A stretch of DNA of 64,000 bases, from contig NZ_CP050063.1 of the NCBI RefSeq assembly GCF_011604685.1, forward strand, positions 1,944,501-2,008,500, read 5' to 3'. Every line of letters begins with the position of its first letter. Position 1 is the first letter of the stretch. Made by a program: the position numbers and the translations under genes. This document shows positions 18,790 through 28,459 of this stretch, piece by piece. The notes beneath the pieces are model-generated. The model was not told where the DNA came from and ran no database searches. It saw only the letters and a program-made list of their open reading frames with translations. This DNA is from Spirosoma aureum (GTDB taxonomy: Bacteria > Bacteroidota > Bacteroidia > Cytophagales > Spirosomataceae).

Positions 18790-19770
18790 ATGGCAAACCA
18801 GTTTTCAACAAAAAAGTGGGCGGTGGGGCTGCTGCTGATCCTTGGGATCGGCAGCAAGCCGGCCCAGGCTCAACAGGACAAGATGTTCTCGCAGTACATG
18901 TTCAACATGATGGCTTTGAACCCAGCCTATGCGGGCAGTCGGGATGTTCTGAGCATGTCGGCCCTGTACCGCAATCAGTGGACAGGGGTAGAGGGAGCAC
19001 CGCAAACGGCGACCTTTACGATGGATATGCCACTGAACCGGGAGCGGGTAGGCGTCGGTCTACAGTTGTACGGGGATAAGTATGGGGCGGTCTCGGAAGC
19101 GGGCGGTTTTGCCTCGTATGCGTTTCGGATCAAGGTGGGTGCCAAGAGCACACTGGCGTTGGGTTTACAGGCTGGCGCGGCCAGTTATAATGTGAACCTG
19201 GCCGACATCAAGACGACTCCGGACGGGTCGGGTCAGTTGGACCCGGCTTTTGCCAACAACATTTCAAAGATCCTGCCCAATTTCGGGACAGGGATTTACC
19301 TGAGCAATGACCGGTCGTATATCAGTTTATCGGTGCCCCGCTTGATTAAGAACAAGCTGACCGAGTACAATGTAGGAAACGTAATCTCGACGCAACGTCG
19401 TCATGCGTATCTGGCGGCCGGATTTGTTGTCGGCCTTAGTCCGGTCGTGAAGATGAAGCCCTCGATGCTGGTGAAGTATGCGGAGGGTGCACCACTGGGC
19501 TTTGATGGGAACATCAATTTCTGGTTTGCAGATCGGGTTGCGATTGGCGCTTCGATCCGTCGGAATCAGTTTTCGGACTGGAGTCCTGTGGGCACCGATG
19601 CGTTGGTGGGGATGCTGGAGGTGCAGCTGACGGATCAGTTCCGCTTTGGCTACGCGTATGATCGGACGATGAACAATTTCAAAGACATCGCCCCCAGTTC
19701 GCATGAGCTCATGTTGCGCTATGAGTTTGGTTTCGGTAAGAACCGCATCCTCACGCCCAGGTATTTCTGA
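18790..19770 (+). CDS. PorP/SprF family type IX secretion membrane protein
   Basis: Outer-membrane beta-barrel of the PorP/SprF family, 326 residues. It has a signal peptide ending near SKPAQAQ and the family start QQDKMFSQYMFNMMALNPAYAGSRD, then NQWTGVEGAPQTATFTMDMPL and repeated barrel strands to the end (HELMLRYEFGFGKNRILTPRYF). It begins 5 bp after the adhesin stop, so it is almost surely co-transcribed. In Flavobacterium johnsoniae, SprF sits behind SprB and is needed to present SprB on the surface; by analogy this protein probably serves as export partner or anchor for the giant adhesin. The ATG at 18790 is the only sensible start. Confidence 0.92.
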   Translation: MANQFSTKKWAVGLLLILGIGSKPAQAQQDKMFSQYMFNMMALNPAYAGSRDVLSMSALYRNQWTGVEGAPQTATFTMDMPLNRERVGVGLQLYGDKYGAVSEAGGFASYAFRIKVGAKSTLALGLQAGAASYNVNLADIKTTPDGSGQLDPAFANNISKILPNFGTGIYLSNDRSYISLSVPRLIKNKLTEYNVGNVISTQRRHAYLAAGFVVGLSPVVKMKPSMLVKYAEGAPLGFDGNINFWFADRVAIGASIRRNQFSDWSPVGTDALVGMLEVQLTDQFRFGYAYDRTMNNFKDIAPSSHELMLRYEFGFGKNRILTPRYF

Positions 19771-19794
19771 TAGCAAAGAAAGATAAAGCTAAGG

Positions 19795-19844
19795 AGAGAC
19801 GTAAGAAGGAAGACGATTCAATAAGTCTTTTAGCTTGCGTCTCT
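19795..19844 (+). terminator. nested hairpin between PorP and PorE-like genes
   Basis: AGAGACGTAAG (19795-19805) pairs with CTTGCGTCTCT (19834-19844), 10 of 11 positions, and inside it AAGAC (19810-19814) pairs with GTCTT (19825-19829). A pyrimidine-rich tract follows. It may end or attenuate the adhesin/PorP transcript. Confidence 0.45.
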
Positions 19845-19976
19845 TCTCTTTACAGGCCATCGTCAATTTCGGCGCAGTATTTGCTTTATTAATAGATATG
19901 TTCGCTTTGCTTGTTTACAAAGACATACCAATTTATTCTGGCTCCTGTAACAGCCTTAAAAACACTCTTTGTTATT

Positions 19977-22358
19977 ATGATACGGATTTGCCCGCTTTTT
20001 AGTCTGCTCTGGCTGCTTATCGGACAGGTGTTCGCACAGTCGCTCAATAAACAGGCCGATCGCCAGTTCGATCAACTGGCCTATGCCCAGGCCGTTAATC
20101 TATATGAACAAGCCCTAACTGGCGCTGCAACGTTACCAGAAAATGAACGTCGAGCCGCTAAAGTAAAATTAGGATATAGCTACCATCAGATTCATGATAC
20201 GAAGAATGCTGAACGGGTTTATCGCGATCTAATCGCAGGGGGAGAACTCCCACCAGAATATTCTCAAAGTTATCTCTATTATGCGCAGGCGCTGGCCAGC
20301 AATGGCAAATACCGCGAAGCGCAGGTGATGTACGAAAAATACAGTAACGTACAACCTGACGACAAACGGGGCGCGAAATTCACGAAGCTTTATCGTGACG
20401 TAACTCCATTGACGAGCAATGCCGACAGCTATAAAGTTGAGTTTTTGAAACTAAATACGCGTAAGGCAGAATTCAGTCCAATACTGTATAAAGGTGGATT
20501 GGTATTTGTATCGACAGGTGAGCCAAACGGAATTAAACGGGTGTTCAAATGGAATAGTACACCATTTCTGGACCTGTATTATCTGCCTGAAGCCAAGGAC
20601 CTTCGGGGTTCAACAGCAGCCCGTCTGGGGGGATCTACCCCAAATGCTAAAAAGGTGCCAAAGACCATGCTCATTCGGCCACTCGGTAGCGATGATTATA
20701 CGGCACAAACGGCCAACGACTCGCGGACGGTGGGTTATTTCGGCGGCAATAACATTAATGCCGGATTAGGCTATTCGGAGGAAGCAGTTAGTGAATCCGA
20801 TCAGTTTAGCCGATCTCTGAACACAAAATACCATGAGGGCCCGGCAACGTTTACTAAAGATGGTAGCCGAGTAATTTTTACGCGTAATAACTTCAATGAT
20901 GGGAAGTCTCGTAAAAGCACCGATGGTGTTAACAAACTTAAATTATATACATCAACACAAACAAGCGGCTATTGGGGTAAAGTAGAAGAGCTTCCGTTCA
21001 ATAACGACGAATATTCGACAGGGCATCCTGCTCTTTCTCCAGATGATAAATTCCTGTACTTTTCATCTGATCGCCCGGGAGGATTTGGTGGAACCGATAT
21101 TTACGTGTCAAAATGGACGAATGGAAAGTGGTCGGAACCCATAAATCTGGGGAAAGAAGTAAATACGAAAGGGAATGAAATGTTTCCATTCATTGATGAA
21201 AAAGGCAACCTCTACCTGGCTTCCGATGGGCAGGCCGGACTAGGAGGACTGGATATATTTTATGCTCAGCTGTCTGACGATGGTCAGCATGTCAAAAATC
21301 TTCGGAACGTTGGCGAACCGCTAAATTCTCCACAGGATGATTTTGGTATCGTAACTGATGCTGAACGCAAAACCGGGTACTTCAGCAGTAATCGTAAGAA
21401 TGGCGGAGCTGATGATGATGTCTATCGTTTTACGCGTGAAGGGCCCATGTATCCCTGCCGTGAACTGATGGTAAGTGTATTTGATGCCGACTCAAAAGAG
21501 CCATTGGCCAATACGTCGGTGGCCGTTGAGCGTGAAGGTAAAGTAAACGACAAGCAGCTCAAAACAGATGCCGAAGGATTGATGCGGATTTGCCTCGACA
21601 CCGACAGTGATTTTAAATTCCTGGCAAGTCGTGAGGGTTATGTTGATAATAAAATCGGATTCTCGACCAAAGATTTATCCGACGATTTGCCATCCCGTAT
21701 CGAAATACCGCTCACTAAGCCGAAAGAAGAGGCAAAGCCTGCCACAAGCAAGCTGCGTGGTGTTGTAACGACCCAGACGAATAAGAAGCCTATTGCTGGT
21801 GTGAAAGTAGTCCTGGTCAATGAATGTGACGGAACATCGCAGGAAACCACGACAGGTGCGGATGGCAGCTACGAGTTTATGGTACAGTCGGGTTGCGATT
21901 ACTCGCTCGAAGCCATGAAAGACAATATGGGAACCAATGGTGGCAGGATAACGAAAGACGGTTCAGGGTCGCCCGATCTGACTATGTTCAAGAAAGGTGA
22001 TGTTATTAAAATTGATAACATTTATTATGACCTCAATAAAGCAACTATCCGTCCTGATGCGGCCCTCGAACTCGATAAAGTGGTAGCCCTGATGGCCAAA
22101 TACCCGACTATGAAAATCGAAATGCGGTCGCATACCGATAGCCGGGCAACTGCAACATACAACAAAACATTATCGAGTAACCGTGCCAAAGCTGCCGTGG
22201 CTTACCTGAAGAAAAAAGGTATTTCGTCTACGCGAATGGTTGCGAAAGGGTATGGAGAAAGCCTGTTGCTGAACAAGTGCAAAGATGGCGTCAACTGTCC
22301 AGAAGAAGTACACCAGCAGAACCGTCGGACTGAAATTAAGATTCTGACGCTGGAGTAG
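19977..22358 (+). CDS. PorE-like TPR / beta-propeller / OmpA protein
   Basis: About 793 residues. Domains in order: signal peptide (LLIGQVFAQS), TPR-like helices (about 25-150), PD40 propeller repeats (ALSPDDKFLYFSSDRPGGFG; GYFSSNRKNGGADDDVYRF), two carboxypeptidase-regulatory-like sandwiches (about 490-670), and an OmpA C-terminal peptidoglycan-binding domain (IYYDLNKATIRPDAALELDK, RSHTDSRA, NRRTEIKIL). This is the order known for PorE, a T9SS component that links the machinery to peptidoglycan. Unlike Porphyromonas PorE, no lipobox Cys is seen. The ATG at 19977 is preferred over the TTG at 19911 because it starts the signal peptide. Its place between two PorP/SprF genes supports a secretion or adhesin-anchoring role. 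Confidence 0.85.
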   Translation: MIRICPLFSLLWLLIGQVFAQSLNKQADRQFDQLAYAQAVNLYEQALTGAATLPENERRAAKVKLGYSYHQIHDTKNAERVYRDLIAGGELPPEYSQSYLYYAQALASNGKYREAQVMYEKYSNVQPDDKRGAKFTKLYRDVTPLTSNADSYKVEFLKLNTRKAEFSPILYKGGLVFVSTGEPNGIKRVFKWNSTPFLDLYYLPEAKDLRGSTAARLGGSTPNAKKVPKTMLIRPLGSDDYTAQTANDSRTVGYFGGNNINAGLGYSEEAVSESDQFSRSLNTKYHEGPATFTKDGSRVIFTRNNFNDGKSRKSTDGVNKLKLYTSTQTSGYWGKVEELPFNNDEYSTGHPALSPDDKFLYFSSDRPGGFGGTDIYVSKWTNGKWSEPINLGKEVNTKGNEMFPFIDEKGNLYLASDGQAGLGGLDIFYAQLSDDGQHVKNLRNVGEPLNSPQDDFGIVTDAERKTGYFSSNRKNGGADDDVYRFTREGPMYPCRELMVSVFDADSKEPLANTSVAVEREGKVNDKQLKTDAEGLMRICLDTDSDFKFLASREGYVDNKIGFSTKDLSDDLPSRIEIPLTKPKEEAKPATSKLRGVVTTQTNKKPIAGVKVVLVNECDGTSQETTTGADGSYEFMVQSGCDYSLEAMKDNMGTNGGRITKDGSGSPDLTMFKKGDVIKIDNIYYDLNKATIRPDAALELDKVVALMAKYPTMKIEMRSHTDSRATATYNKTLSSNRAKAAVAYLKKKGISSTRMVAKGYGESLLLNKCKDGVNCPEEVHQQNRRTEIKILTLE

Positions 22359-22448
22359 TAATAGCTTGATCTGCGTTAACAGGGAGGGGTAATCTGCCAT
22401 TAAAAGCATATCGCTGAACATCGTATTCATACCTGTATGGCTTAAGCA

Positions 22449-22481
22449 ATCAACCCCGCTCGGTAGTCGAGCGGGGTTGAT
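22449..22481 (+). terminator. GC-rich hairpin terminator after the PorE-like gene
   Basis: CAACCCCGCTCG (22451-22462) pairs perfectly with CGAGCGGGGTTG (22468-22479), extended by two A-T pairs, with a 5-base loop. It lies between the PorE-like gene and the second PorP/SprF gene, so the latter is probably transcribed separately. Confidence 0.75.
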
Positions 22482-22552
22482 CGTTAATCAATGGCCCGAT
22501 TAGGTTTTTAGCACAAAACCCCGCAATTTGGGCCCCTATTCCTCAACGACCT

Positions 22553-23470
22553 ATGTCTGTTTTTATCCGTAAAAATCCCCTTTTTTTGCTTTTTTGCTTC
22601 GTTGCACTAGTTACGGCTCGTCCTGCTCTGGCGCAACGAGAAGTACTTTACTCGCAATATCTGGTCAACCCATTAAGTATCAATCCGGCTTATGCGGGTA
22701 GTCGCGAGTCTTTTCATTTGTCCGCTTTTCTACGACGTAAATGGATAACTGCCCGTAATGCACCGATAACGCAGAGTGTTTCGGGCGATGGGTCAATAGA
22801 CAATGGCCGGATCGGGTTGGGTTTTCAGGCCCTGAACGATCGTATGGGTGTGTTGGCCGCTACCGGCGTATATGGTAGTGTGGCGTATCGGTTTAATTTG
22901 CCTGCACTGGCTAAGCTATCGATCGGTGTGCAGGGTGGTGTCAACGTGTTACCGGTCTATGATTTCACCAGCGCGTCGAGCCTGAACCGGGCCGTTGGGA
23001 GCTTTGGTGTTGGGATTTATTATCAGGCTGAACACTTTTTTGGCGGTATTTCGATGCCCGAAATCGTGTCGAAGGGAGTAAATCTGGCAGGACAGACAAT
23101 TTATCCCGCTGTTCGGCCGATTATGGTGAATGTGGGTACGAAAATCAGCATTGACGAAGGAACCGTACTGATTCCATCCGTTCTTGTCTCTAAAATTGAC
23201 GATCGGCCATTGGGTATCGACATAAACGCCCGGATCTGGTTTGGCGAAGAATTTGGGCTTGGTGCTTCCTATCGTAGCAATAGCCCTGGGGTTATTCAGA
23301 CAAATTATTTGCAGGCTCTGGCGGAGTATCAATTGACGAAATCAATTCGGATCGGGTATATTTTTAACTCAAAAACACCCGAAAGCCCGTTATCAAATCA
23401 GTATTATGAGAAGAGTGTGCATGAAATTATGTTTCGCTTTTCGCCAGGCCTACTCAAGTTTTCATATTAA
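22553..23470 (+). CDS. second PorP/SprF family membrane protein
   Basis: PorP/SprF family barrel of 305 residues. Signal peptide ends near RPALAQ; the family start EVLYSQYLVNPLSINPAYAG is clear, followed by RRKWITARNAPITQSVSGDG and barrel strands such as RIGLGFQALNDRMGV; the C-terminus is HEIMFRFSPGLLKFSY. It is a diverged paralogue of the product at 18790-19770, sharing the SQY---NP--INPAYAGSR core. A strong terminator upstream suggests its own transcript. No adhesin gene is directly in front of it, so its partner could be the giant adhesin or cargo elsewhere. Confidence 0.9.
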   Translation: MSVFIRKNPLFLLFCFVALVTARPALAQREVLYSQYLVNPLSINPAYAGSRESFHLSAFLRRKWITARNAPITQSVSGDGSIDNGRIGLGFQALNDRMGVLAATGVYGSVAYRFNLPALAKLSIGVQGGVNVLPVYDFTSASSLNRAVGSFGVGIYYQAEHFFGGISMPEIVSKGVNLAGQTIYPAVRPIMVNVGTKISIDEGTVLIPSVLVSKIDDRPLGIDINARIWFGEEFGLGASYRSNSPGVIQTNYLQALAEYQLTKSIRIGYIFNSKTPESPLSNQYYEKSVHEIMFRFSPGLLKFSY

Positions 23471-23574
23471 ATGTCCCTGTTGTTTACCGCTATTGGCTTA
23501 AACTGTCGCCCAGAGTATGCTATTTATTAATTTTAAGGTAATTTAGTACCGTAAAATCGTAATCTAAAGCCCAC

Positions 23575-24687
23575 TTGAAGCCTCAGGAAGAGTTCTCAAA
23601 AGCCGAAATGTTCCGCTACCTGACGGCCGATAGTCGTATGCCTAATCATCAAACCATTCAAAACTTGTACATTCCCAGCGACCTCGATCGTGAGTTTCCG
23701 ATGGCACCGCACTTTGTGCAGGCTTTTGGCAGCTATCCGAACTACCTGCATTTCAATGACGATTTTAAGCCGTCGGCACGGGCATTGCTGGATGAGCGGG
23801 GGTTTGACCTGATTAATCTCTCAACCCGCGTCAACGACGATGGCTGGCATACAGTTGAACGGATTTATCAGCACAGTGATGGTGTAGTGCTTAAGGCTGA
23901 GTTTGTTGGCGAGCGATTCTTTAGGCTGTATGGATTTTACCGCGATGAGGGATCTGCGCGTGCATTACTGGATGGATTTCAGGATCACAAATACGTTCAT
24001 GAGGAGAATCAGACTCATATATATCTGATTCAGAGTGGATTAGGTGGGTTGCATACTGAGCGGGTTGAAATTTTACCGCCTGATATTAATCTCGACCTGC
24101 ATTATAATGACGATTTCCAGCCTGTTCATGAACGACTGGTTACGCTGTTGGCACAACCCAAAAGCAAAGGGTTGATTTTGCTTCATGGCGAACCCGGAAC
24201 GGGCAAAACAACCTATATCAAATACCTGAGTTCATTGGTCAAAAAGGACATGCTTATTTTGCCGCCCTACATGACCAATTACCTGACGTCGCCGGAGATC
24301 ATTCCGTTTTTGCTCGATAATAAAGACTCTGTACTGATTATTGAGGACGCCGAACGCATTCTTCAATCACGCGAGGCCGGTGGAGATACCAACAGTGTAT
24401 CGAACATATTGAACCTTACCGACGGTTTGTTGGCCGATTGTATGCACATTCAGGTTATTGCTACCTTCAATGCCAGCAAGCATCTCCTGGACAAAGCCCT
24501 GTTGCGGAAGGGACGCCTAATGGTCGATTACGCATTTGGTAAGCTAGCTGCTGATAAAGCCAATGAACTCCTGGCACATATTGGCATGGATTATCGAACC
24601 AAAGAGGCTATGACCTTAGCTGACATATTCAATATGGAAGAACAGACCGTTTCGGGGGAGCGGCAAGAAGTGAAAATGGGATTCTAG
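23575..24687 (+). CDS. AAA family ATPase with an uncharacterised N-terminal domain
   Basis: Probable cytosolic ATPase of 370 residues. An N-terminal region of about 190 residues matches nothing I recognise. The AAA module has Walker A GEPGTGKTT (from residue 205), Walker B SVLIIEDAE, a sensor-1-like VIATFNAS and an arginine-finger-like RKGRL. The start is a TTG at 23575; an ATG at 23608 would remove 11 residues. Its stop codon overlaps the stop of the converging gene by 4 bases (CTAG). No partner gene is nearby, so the remodelled substrate is unknown. Confidence 0.8.
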   Translation: MKPQEEFSKAEMFRYLTADSRMPNHQTIQNLYIPSDLDREFPMAPHFVQAFGSYPNYLHFNDDFKPSARALLDERGFDLINLSTRVNDDGWHTVERIYQHSDGVVLKAEFVGERFFRLYGFYRDEGSARALLDGFQDHKYVHEENQTHIYLIQSGLGGLHTERVEILPPDINLDLHYNDDFQPVHERLVTLLAQPKSKGLILLHGEPGTGKTTYIKYLSSLVKKDMLILPPYMTNYLTSPEIIPFLLDNKDSVLIIEDAERILQSREAGGDTNSVSNILNLTDGLLADCMHIQVIATFNASKHLLDKALLRKGRLMVDYAFGKLAADKANELLAHIGMDYRTKEAMTLADIFNMEEQTVSGERQEVKMGF

Positions 24688-25208
24688 CTCTTTGCCGATT
24701 GAGTTTTGGTCTGTAGTTTATGTGTTTGCTTCTCTTTTTGACGGACTACCCGCCGTTCTTCTAATTCCTCCAGTTTGTCTTCGTGTATTTCTTCTGCTTC
24801 TTCAATTGAGTGCGACTCCGAAAGAGTCGCTTCTGCTTTAGCACGTTCGGCCAGTCGCCCAAAGAATTCGTGCAATGCATGAAGCTCCGCTTCCGTAAGA
24901 TCTTCGACATTTAACAACCTGTTGCTGGCTTTTCGATTGACGGCCAGCAATTCGTTCAGTTTAATCTGCATCGCAAGCGAGTCTTTATTTTGCGATTTCT
25001 GAATTAGAAAGACCATCAGGAACGTAATGATTGTCGTACCCGTATTGATTACTAATTGCCACGTATCAGAATAACCAAAGATTGGGCCCGTGATGACCCA
25101 TATAACGATTGTTGACAAAGCCAGCAGAAATGCAGTTGAGGAACCAGTTGCCTGGGTAGCCCTCGACGCGAACTTTTCAAAAAATCGAGCGAATTTATTG
25201 GTTTCCAT
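24684..25208 (-). CDS. low-affinity iron permease family small membrane protein
   Basis: 174-residue protein with two membrane segments (STAFLLALSTIVIWVITGPI and LVINTGTTIITFLMVFLIQK) followed by QNKDSLAMQIKLNELL and a long charged, probably coiled-coil tail rich in Glu, Arg and Lys. This matches the Pfam low-affinity iron permease family (PF04120). Despite the family name, iron transport by bacterial members is poorly supported and the protein may have another role. The ATG at 25208 gives the family N-terminus (FARFFEKFASRATQATGS). Confidence 0.75.
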   Translation of the reverse strand: METNKFARFFEKFASRATQATGSSTAFLLALSTIVIWVITGPIFGYSDTWQLVINTGTTIITFLMVFLIQKSQNKDSLAMQIKLNELLAVNRKASNRLLNVEDLTEAELHALHEFFGRLAERAKAEATLSESHSIEEAEEIHEDKLEELEERRVVRQKEKQTHKLQTKTQSAKS

Positions 25209-25328
25209 ACGGTAGGAATGATTAATAGACTGAATGGTTAACTACCTAAACATTATCCTGCCCGGTTTGTGAGATTAAATGATTTTAATCTAGCCTGAAG
25301 GTAGAAACAGGTCATCTGCTACCACCCG

Positions 25329-26276
25329 CTATTTGCCTAAATTTTTAGTTTGACTTGAAAATTTCAGGCGATAAGCATCAGCTGTTTCCTGTTTCTGAAT
25401 AGCTGACCTAATTGCCGACGGATTAGCCGAAATGGCATTTCGTTCATTATTGGCAATAACCGTTTCGAGAAGTGCTTCATCATTCGTTGCACATGCTCGC
25501 TCAAAGTCATTGGCAAGTACATGGGCTAGTGCATCGGAAATCATCACTGCCACCACGCTTTGTTTGATTGAGTCAACCGAGTCTGGCCGGTTTTTGATGA
25601 GGTAGTCAAATGCTTTGGTATTGGATGATTGAATAGCCCCGGCTATAAATGAAATTGACTCATTTGTCGAGCGTTCCTGTTCAGGTAGTGCGTCAAGATA
25701 CGCATCAAGCACTTCATCGATGGGCCGGTTAAGTGCTTTACAGGTTGCCAGATATTTTCTCAGAAATGGTGCATCGCGCCGACCCTCCGCGTAGTCTTTG
25801 TCTCCTTTGGCAATTGTTGACCGGAACTGAGGTAATGCCAGCATATGGTTGGCCTGATCGATCATGGCGTTTACACCACCGTAGCCGACAGACCGGTGAA
25901 TTAAATCGCCGTTTGGGGTTATATACAGCGCCGTTGGATAACTCGATACGGCGTATCGTTTCGCGATCTCAATACCCTCTCCTTTTTCGGCATCGAGCTG
26001 ATAGTTGATAAAATGAACGTTGAATTTAGCGCCTACTTTCGGGTTAGGGAACGCTTCTTTAGCCATTCGTTTGCATGGTGGACACCAGGCGGTATAAATG
26101 TCCAGAAAGATCGGCTTGTTCTGGCGTTTGGCTTCGGCTACTACTGTTTTCCAGGAGCCTCTAAAAAACGAAATTCCCGACGGATTATCGAATGGAAGAG
26201 CTGCACTAAAGACCGTTGTACCAACTGCCACGAGCAGAACTACGCCCAGACTAAATCGTAATAAGCAGGATTGCAT
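25329..26276 (-). CDS. exported thioredoxin-like protein
   Basis: Probable periplasmic thiol-disulfide protein, 315 residues. A signal peptide starts at the ATG at 26276 (LGVVLLVAVGTTVFSA); the open frame continues 10 codons to a TTG at 26306. The thioredoxin domain has the active site WCPPCK (Cys65, Cys68) and the cis-Pro segment SSYPTALYI, as in the DsbD-gamma/thioredoxin_7-like group. A helical C-terminal region of about 150 residues without a recognised domain follows; it probably serves substrate recognition. It is alone, with no cytochrome maturation genes around it. Confidence 0.85.
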   Translation of the reverse strand: MQSCLLRFSLGVVLLVAVGTTVFSAALPFDNPSGISFFRGSWKTVVAEAKRQNKPIFLDIYTAWCPPCKRMAKEAFPNPKVGAKFNVHFINYQLDAEKGEGIEIAKRYAVSSYPTALYITPNGDLIHRSVGYGGVNAMIDQANHMLALPQFRSTIAKGDKDYAEGRRDAPFLRKYLATCKALNRPIDEVLDAYLDALPEQERSTNESISFIAGAIQSSNTKAFDYLIKNRPDSVDSIKQSVVAVMISDALAHVLANDFERACATNDEALLETVIANNERNAISANPSAIRSAIQKQETADAYRLKFSSQTKNLGK

Positions 26277-26537
26277 GGATAACGGTACTGTTTTCTGCAC
26301 GACCAATAAAATGACCTTAGTTTGTTCAGAAAGGTAATAGATTGGTTTTAACTATTGATTTACGGAGCCTGAAAATCTTCTATAAATCAAAATGATTCGA
26401 ATCAGATTATGGTGCAAAATAGGATATCTGCCTATTAATTTTTCCGAAAACTGGTAGCTTGACCTTAGTGCCTGAATCCCGGAGCAGCGAGATAAGGATT
26501 ATGAACTAATCCCCGCTTGCACTTGTCTTTTGGGTAT

Positions 26538-28397
26538 ATGGCAAAAAAGGCAACTCCACACGCTAATCCCACTGATACTAAGGAACAAATAAGCTGGCGC
26601 GAACGCTTCGCAGCCCTCGGCAATCTGCCCGCCTTTTTTCGCTTAGTCTGGGAAACTTCGCCCGGCTTATTTCTGGGCAACGCGGCTTTGCGCCTGATTC
26701 GGGCGGCAATTCCGGCGGCAACACTCTACATTGGCAAACTTATTATTGATCAGGTTGTAGCCCTGAATAAACATACGGCTGGGTCAACTCCCGATGATAC
26801 GAACTATCTGTGGTGGCTCGTTGCGGCTGAGTTTGGACTGGCTATTATTTCGACGGCGCTGGGTCGGGCAGTTTCGTTAATGGATAGCCTCTTGGGCGAT
26901 TTGTTTGCGAACAGGACATCGATTCGGCTCATGGAACACGCAGCCACGCTCGATCTGGAACAGTTTGAAGATGCTACGTTTTATGACAAGCTCGAACGCG
27001 CCCGCCGACAAACGACGGGTCGGACGGTGCTTTTGTCGGGAGTATTCGGACAAGTACAGGAGTTGATTTCGGTGGCCTTTCTGGCGGCTGGTCTGGCGAT
27101 CTACAATCCCTGGTTGTTACTCCTGATTCTACTGGCCGTAACGCCATCCTTCATTGGCGATAATTATTTCAATCAGCGGAGTTATTCACTATCGCGTTCG
27201 TGGACACCCGAACGGCGCGAACTTGACTACCTGCGCTTCATTGGTGCTAGTGACGAAACGGCCAAAGAGGTCAAGATTTTCGGATTATCCAATTTCCTGA
27301 TTGATCGCTTCCGTTCTTTATCGTGGGAATACTTTCTCAAAAATCGATCATTAGCCATTAGTCGGGCGGGTTGGGGAACGCTACTGACCGCTCTCGGTAC
27401 GGCAGGTTACTACGGAGCCTATGTCTGGATTGTTATGCGGGCAGTTGGGGGCCAGATTTCGCTGGGCGACCTGACGTTCCTGGCGGGATCGTTCCGGCAG
27501 GTGCGCGGTTCGCTGGAAGGAATTTTACTTCAGTTCAGCAGCCTGACACAGGAAGCTATCTATTTACAGGATCTGTTCGATTATTTCGCAATTCAACCAT
27601 CGATTCATTCGCCCGGTATAGCAAGGCCATTTCCAAATCCGATTCGAGAGGGTTTTGTTTTCGAAAATGTTGGGTTTAAATACACCAACTCGGAGCGCTG
27701 GGCGTTGCGTAATTTGTCATTTACGCTCCATGCGGGCGAAAAGCTTGCGCTCGTCGGCGAAAATGGTGCGGGCAAAACAACACTCGTTAAGCTGCTGGCC
27801 CGCCTTTACGATCCCGCAGAGGGACGGATTTTACTCGATGGGTATGATCTCCGCGAATATGATTTGATGGAATTACGGCGGAACATCGGTGTTATTTTTC
27901 AGGATTACACCCGGTTTAAAATGTCGGCAGGCGTAAATATTGCGGTAGGTGATATTGACGAACGGACCAACCAGCCCCGTATTGAAGCGTCGGCGCAACG
28001 AAGCTTGGCCGACACCGTTATTGCCAAACTCGCTGGTGGCTACGATCAGCAGTTAGGGCGTTCATTTGGCAAGGGAGTCGAACTGTCGGGGGGCGAATGG
28101 CAGAAAGTTGCCCTCGGTCGGGCCTATATGCGTGACGCTCAATTAATTATTCTGGATGAACCTACAGCCGCACTTGACGCTCGCGCCGAATATGAGGTGT
28201 TCCAGCGCTTCGGAAAACTGACCGATGGAAAATCGTCGGTGATTATTTCGCACCGGTTCAGTACCGTTCGCATGGCCGACCGGATTCTGGTTCTGGAGAA
28301 CGGTACGCTGCTCGAAATCGGCAGCCATTACGAATTGCTGGAGAAGGATGGTCGATACGCCGAATTGTTTGGTTTGCAGGCCAGAGGATATCAATAG
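26538..28397 (+). CDS. ABC transporter, fused permease and ATPase (exporter type)
   Basis: Half-transporter of about 619 residues, expected to work as a homodimer in the inner membrane. The first 340 residues contain the type-1 exporter membrane domain (segments near AAIPAATLYIGKLIIDQVV, LWWLVAAEFGLAIISTALG and LAAGLAIYNPWLLLLILLAV). The nucleotide-binding domain has Walker A GENGAGKTT (about residue 407), signature LSGGE (about 517), Walker B LIILDEPTAALD and the switch HRFSTVRMADRI. The ATG at 26538 is used; a TTG at 26517 is less likely. The substrate cannot be inferred from its neighbours. Confidence 0.92.
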   Translation: MAKKATPHANPTDTKEQISWRERFAALGNLPAFFRLVWETSPGLFLGNAALRLIRAAIPAATLYIGKLIIDQVVALNKHTAGSTPDDTNYLWWLVAAEFGLAIISTALGRAVSLMDSLLGDLFANRTSIRLMEHAATLDLEQFEDATFYDKLERARRQTTGRTVLLSGVFGQVQELISVAFLAAGLAIYNPWLLLLILLAVTPSFIGDNYFNQRSYSLSRSWTPERRELDYLRFIGASDETAKEVKIFGLSNFLIDRFRSLSWEYFLKNRSLAISRAGWGTLLTALGTAGYYGAYVWIVMRAVGGQISLGDLTFLAGSFRQVRGSLEGILLQFSSLTQEAIYLQDLFDYFAIQPSIHSPGIARPFPNPIREGFVFENVGFKYTNSERWALRNLSFTLHAGEKLALVGENGAGKTTLVKLLARLYDPAEGRILLDGYDLREYDLMELRRNIGVIFQDYTRFKMSAGVNIAVGDIDERTNQPRIEASAQRSLADTVIAKLAGGYDQQLGRSFGKGVELSGGEWQKVALGRAYMRDAQLIILDEPTAALDARAEYEVFQRFGKLTDGKSSVIISHRFSTVRMADRILVLENGTLLEIGSHYELLEKDGRYAELFGLQARGYQ

Positions 28398-28459
28398 TCC
28401 TGCTGTGGTTTGAGTAGTAGTTGCATTGATTCGCCTTACTGAATAAAAATACGTTAAGG

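Noticed and set aside
24684..24687. Stop codon overlap of converging AAA ATPase and iron-permease-like genes
   Set aside because: A CTAG overlap is a common economy in compact genomes; not evidence of a link.
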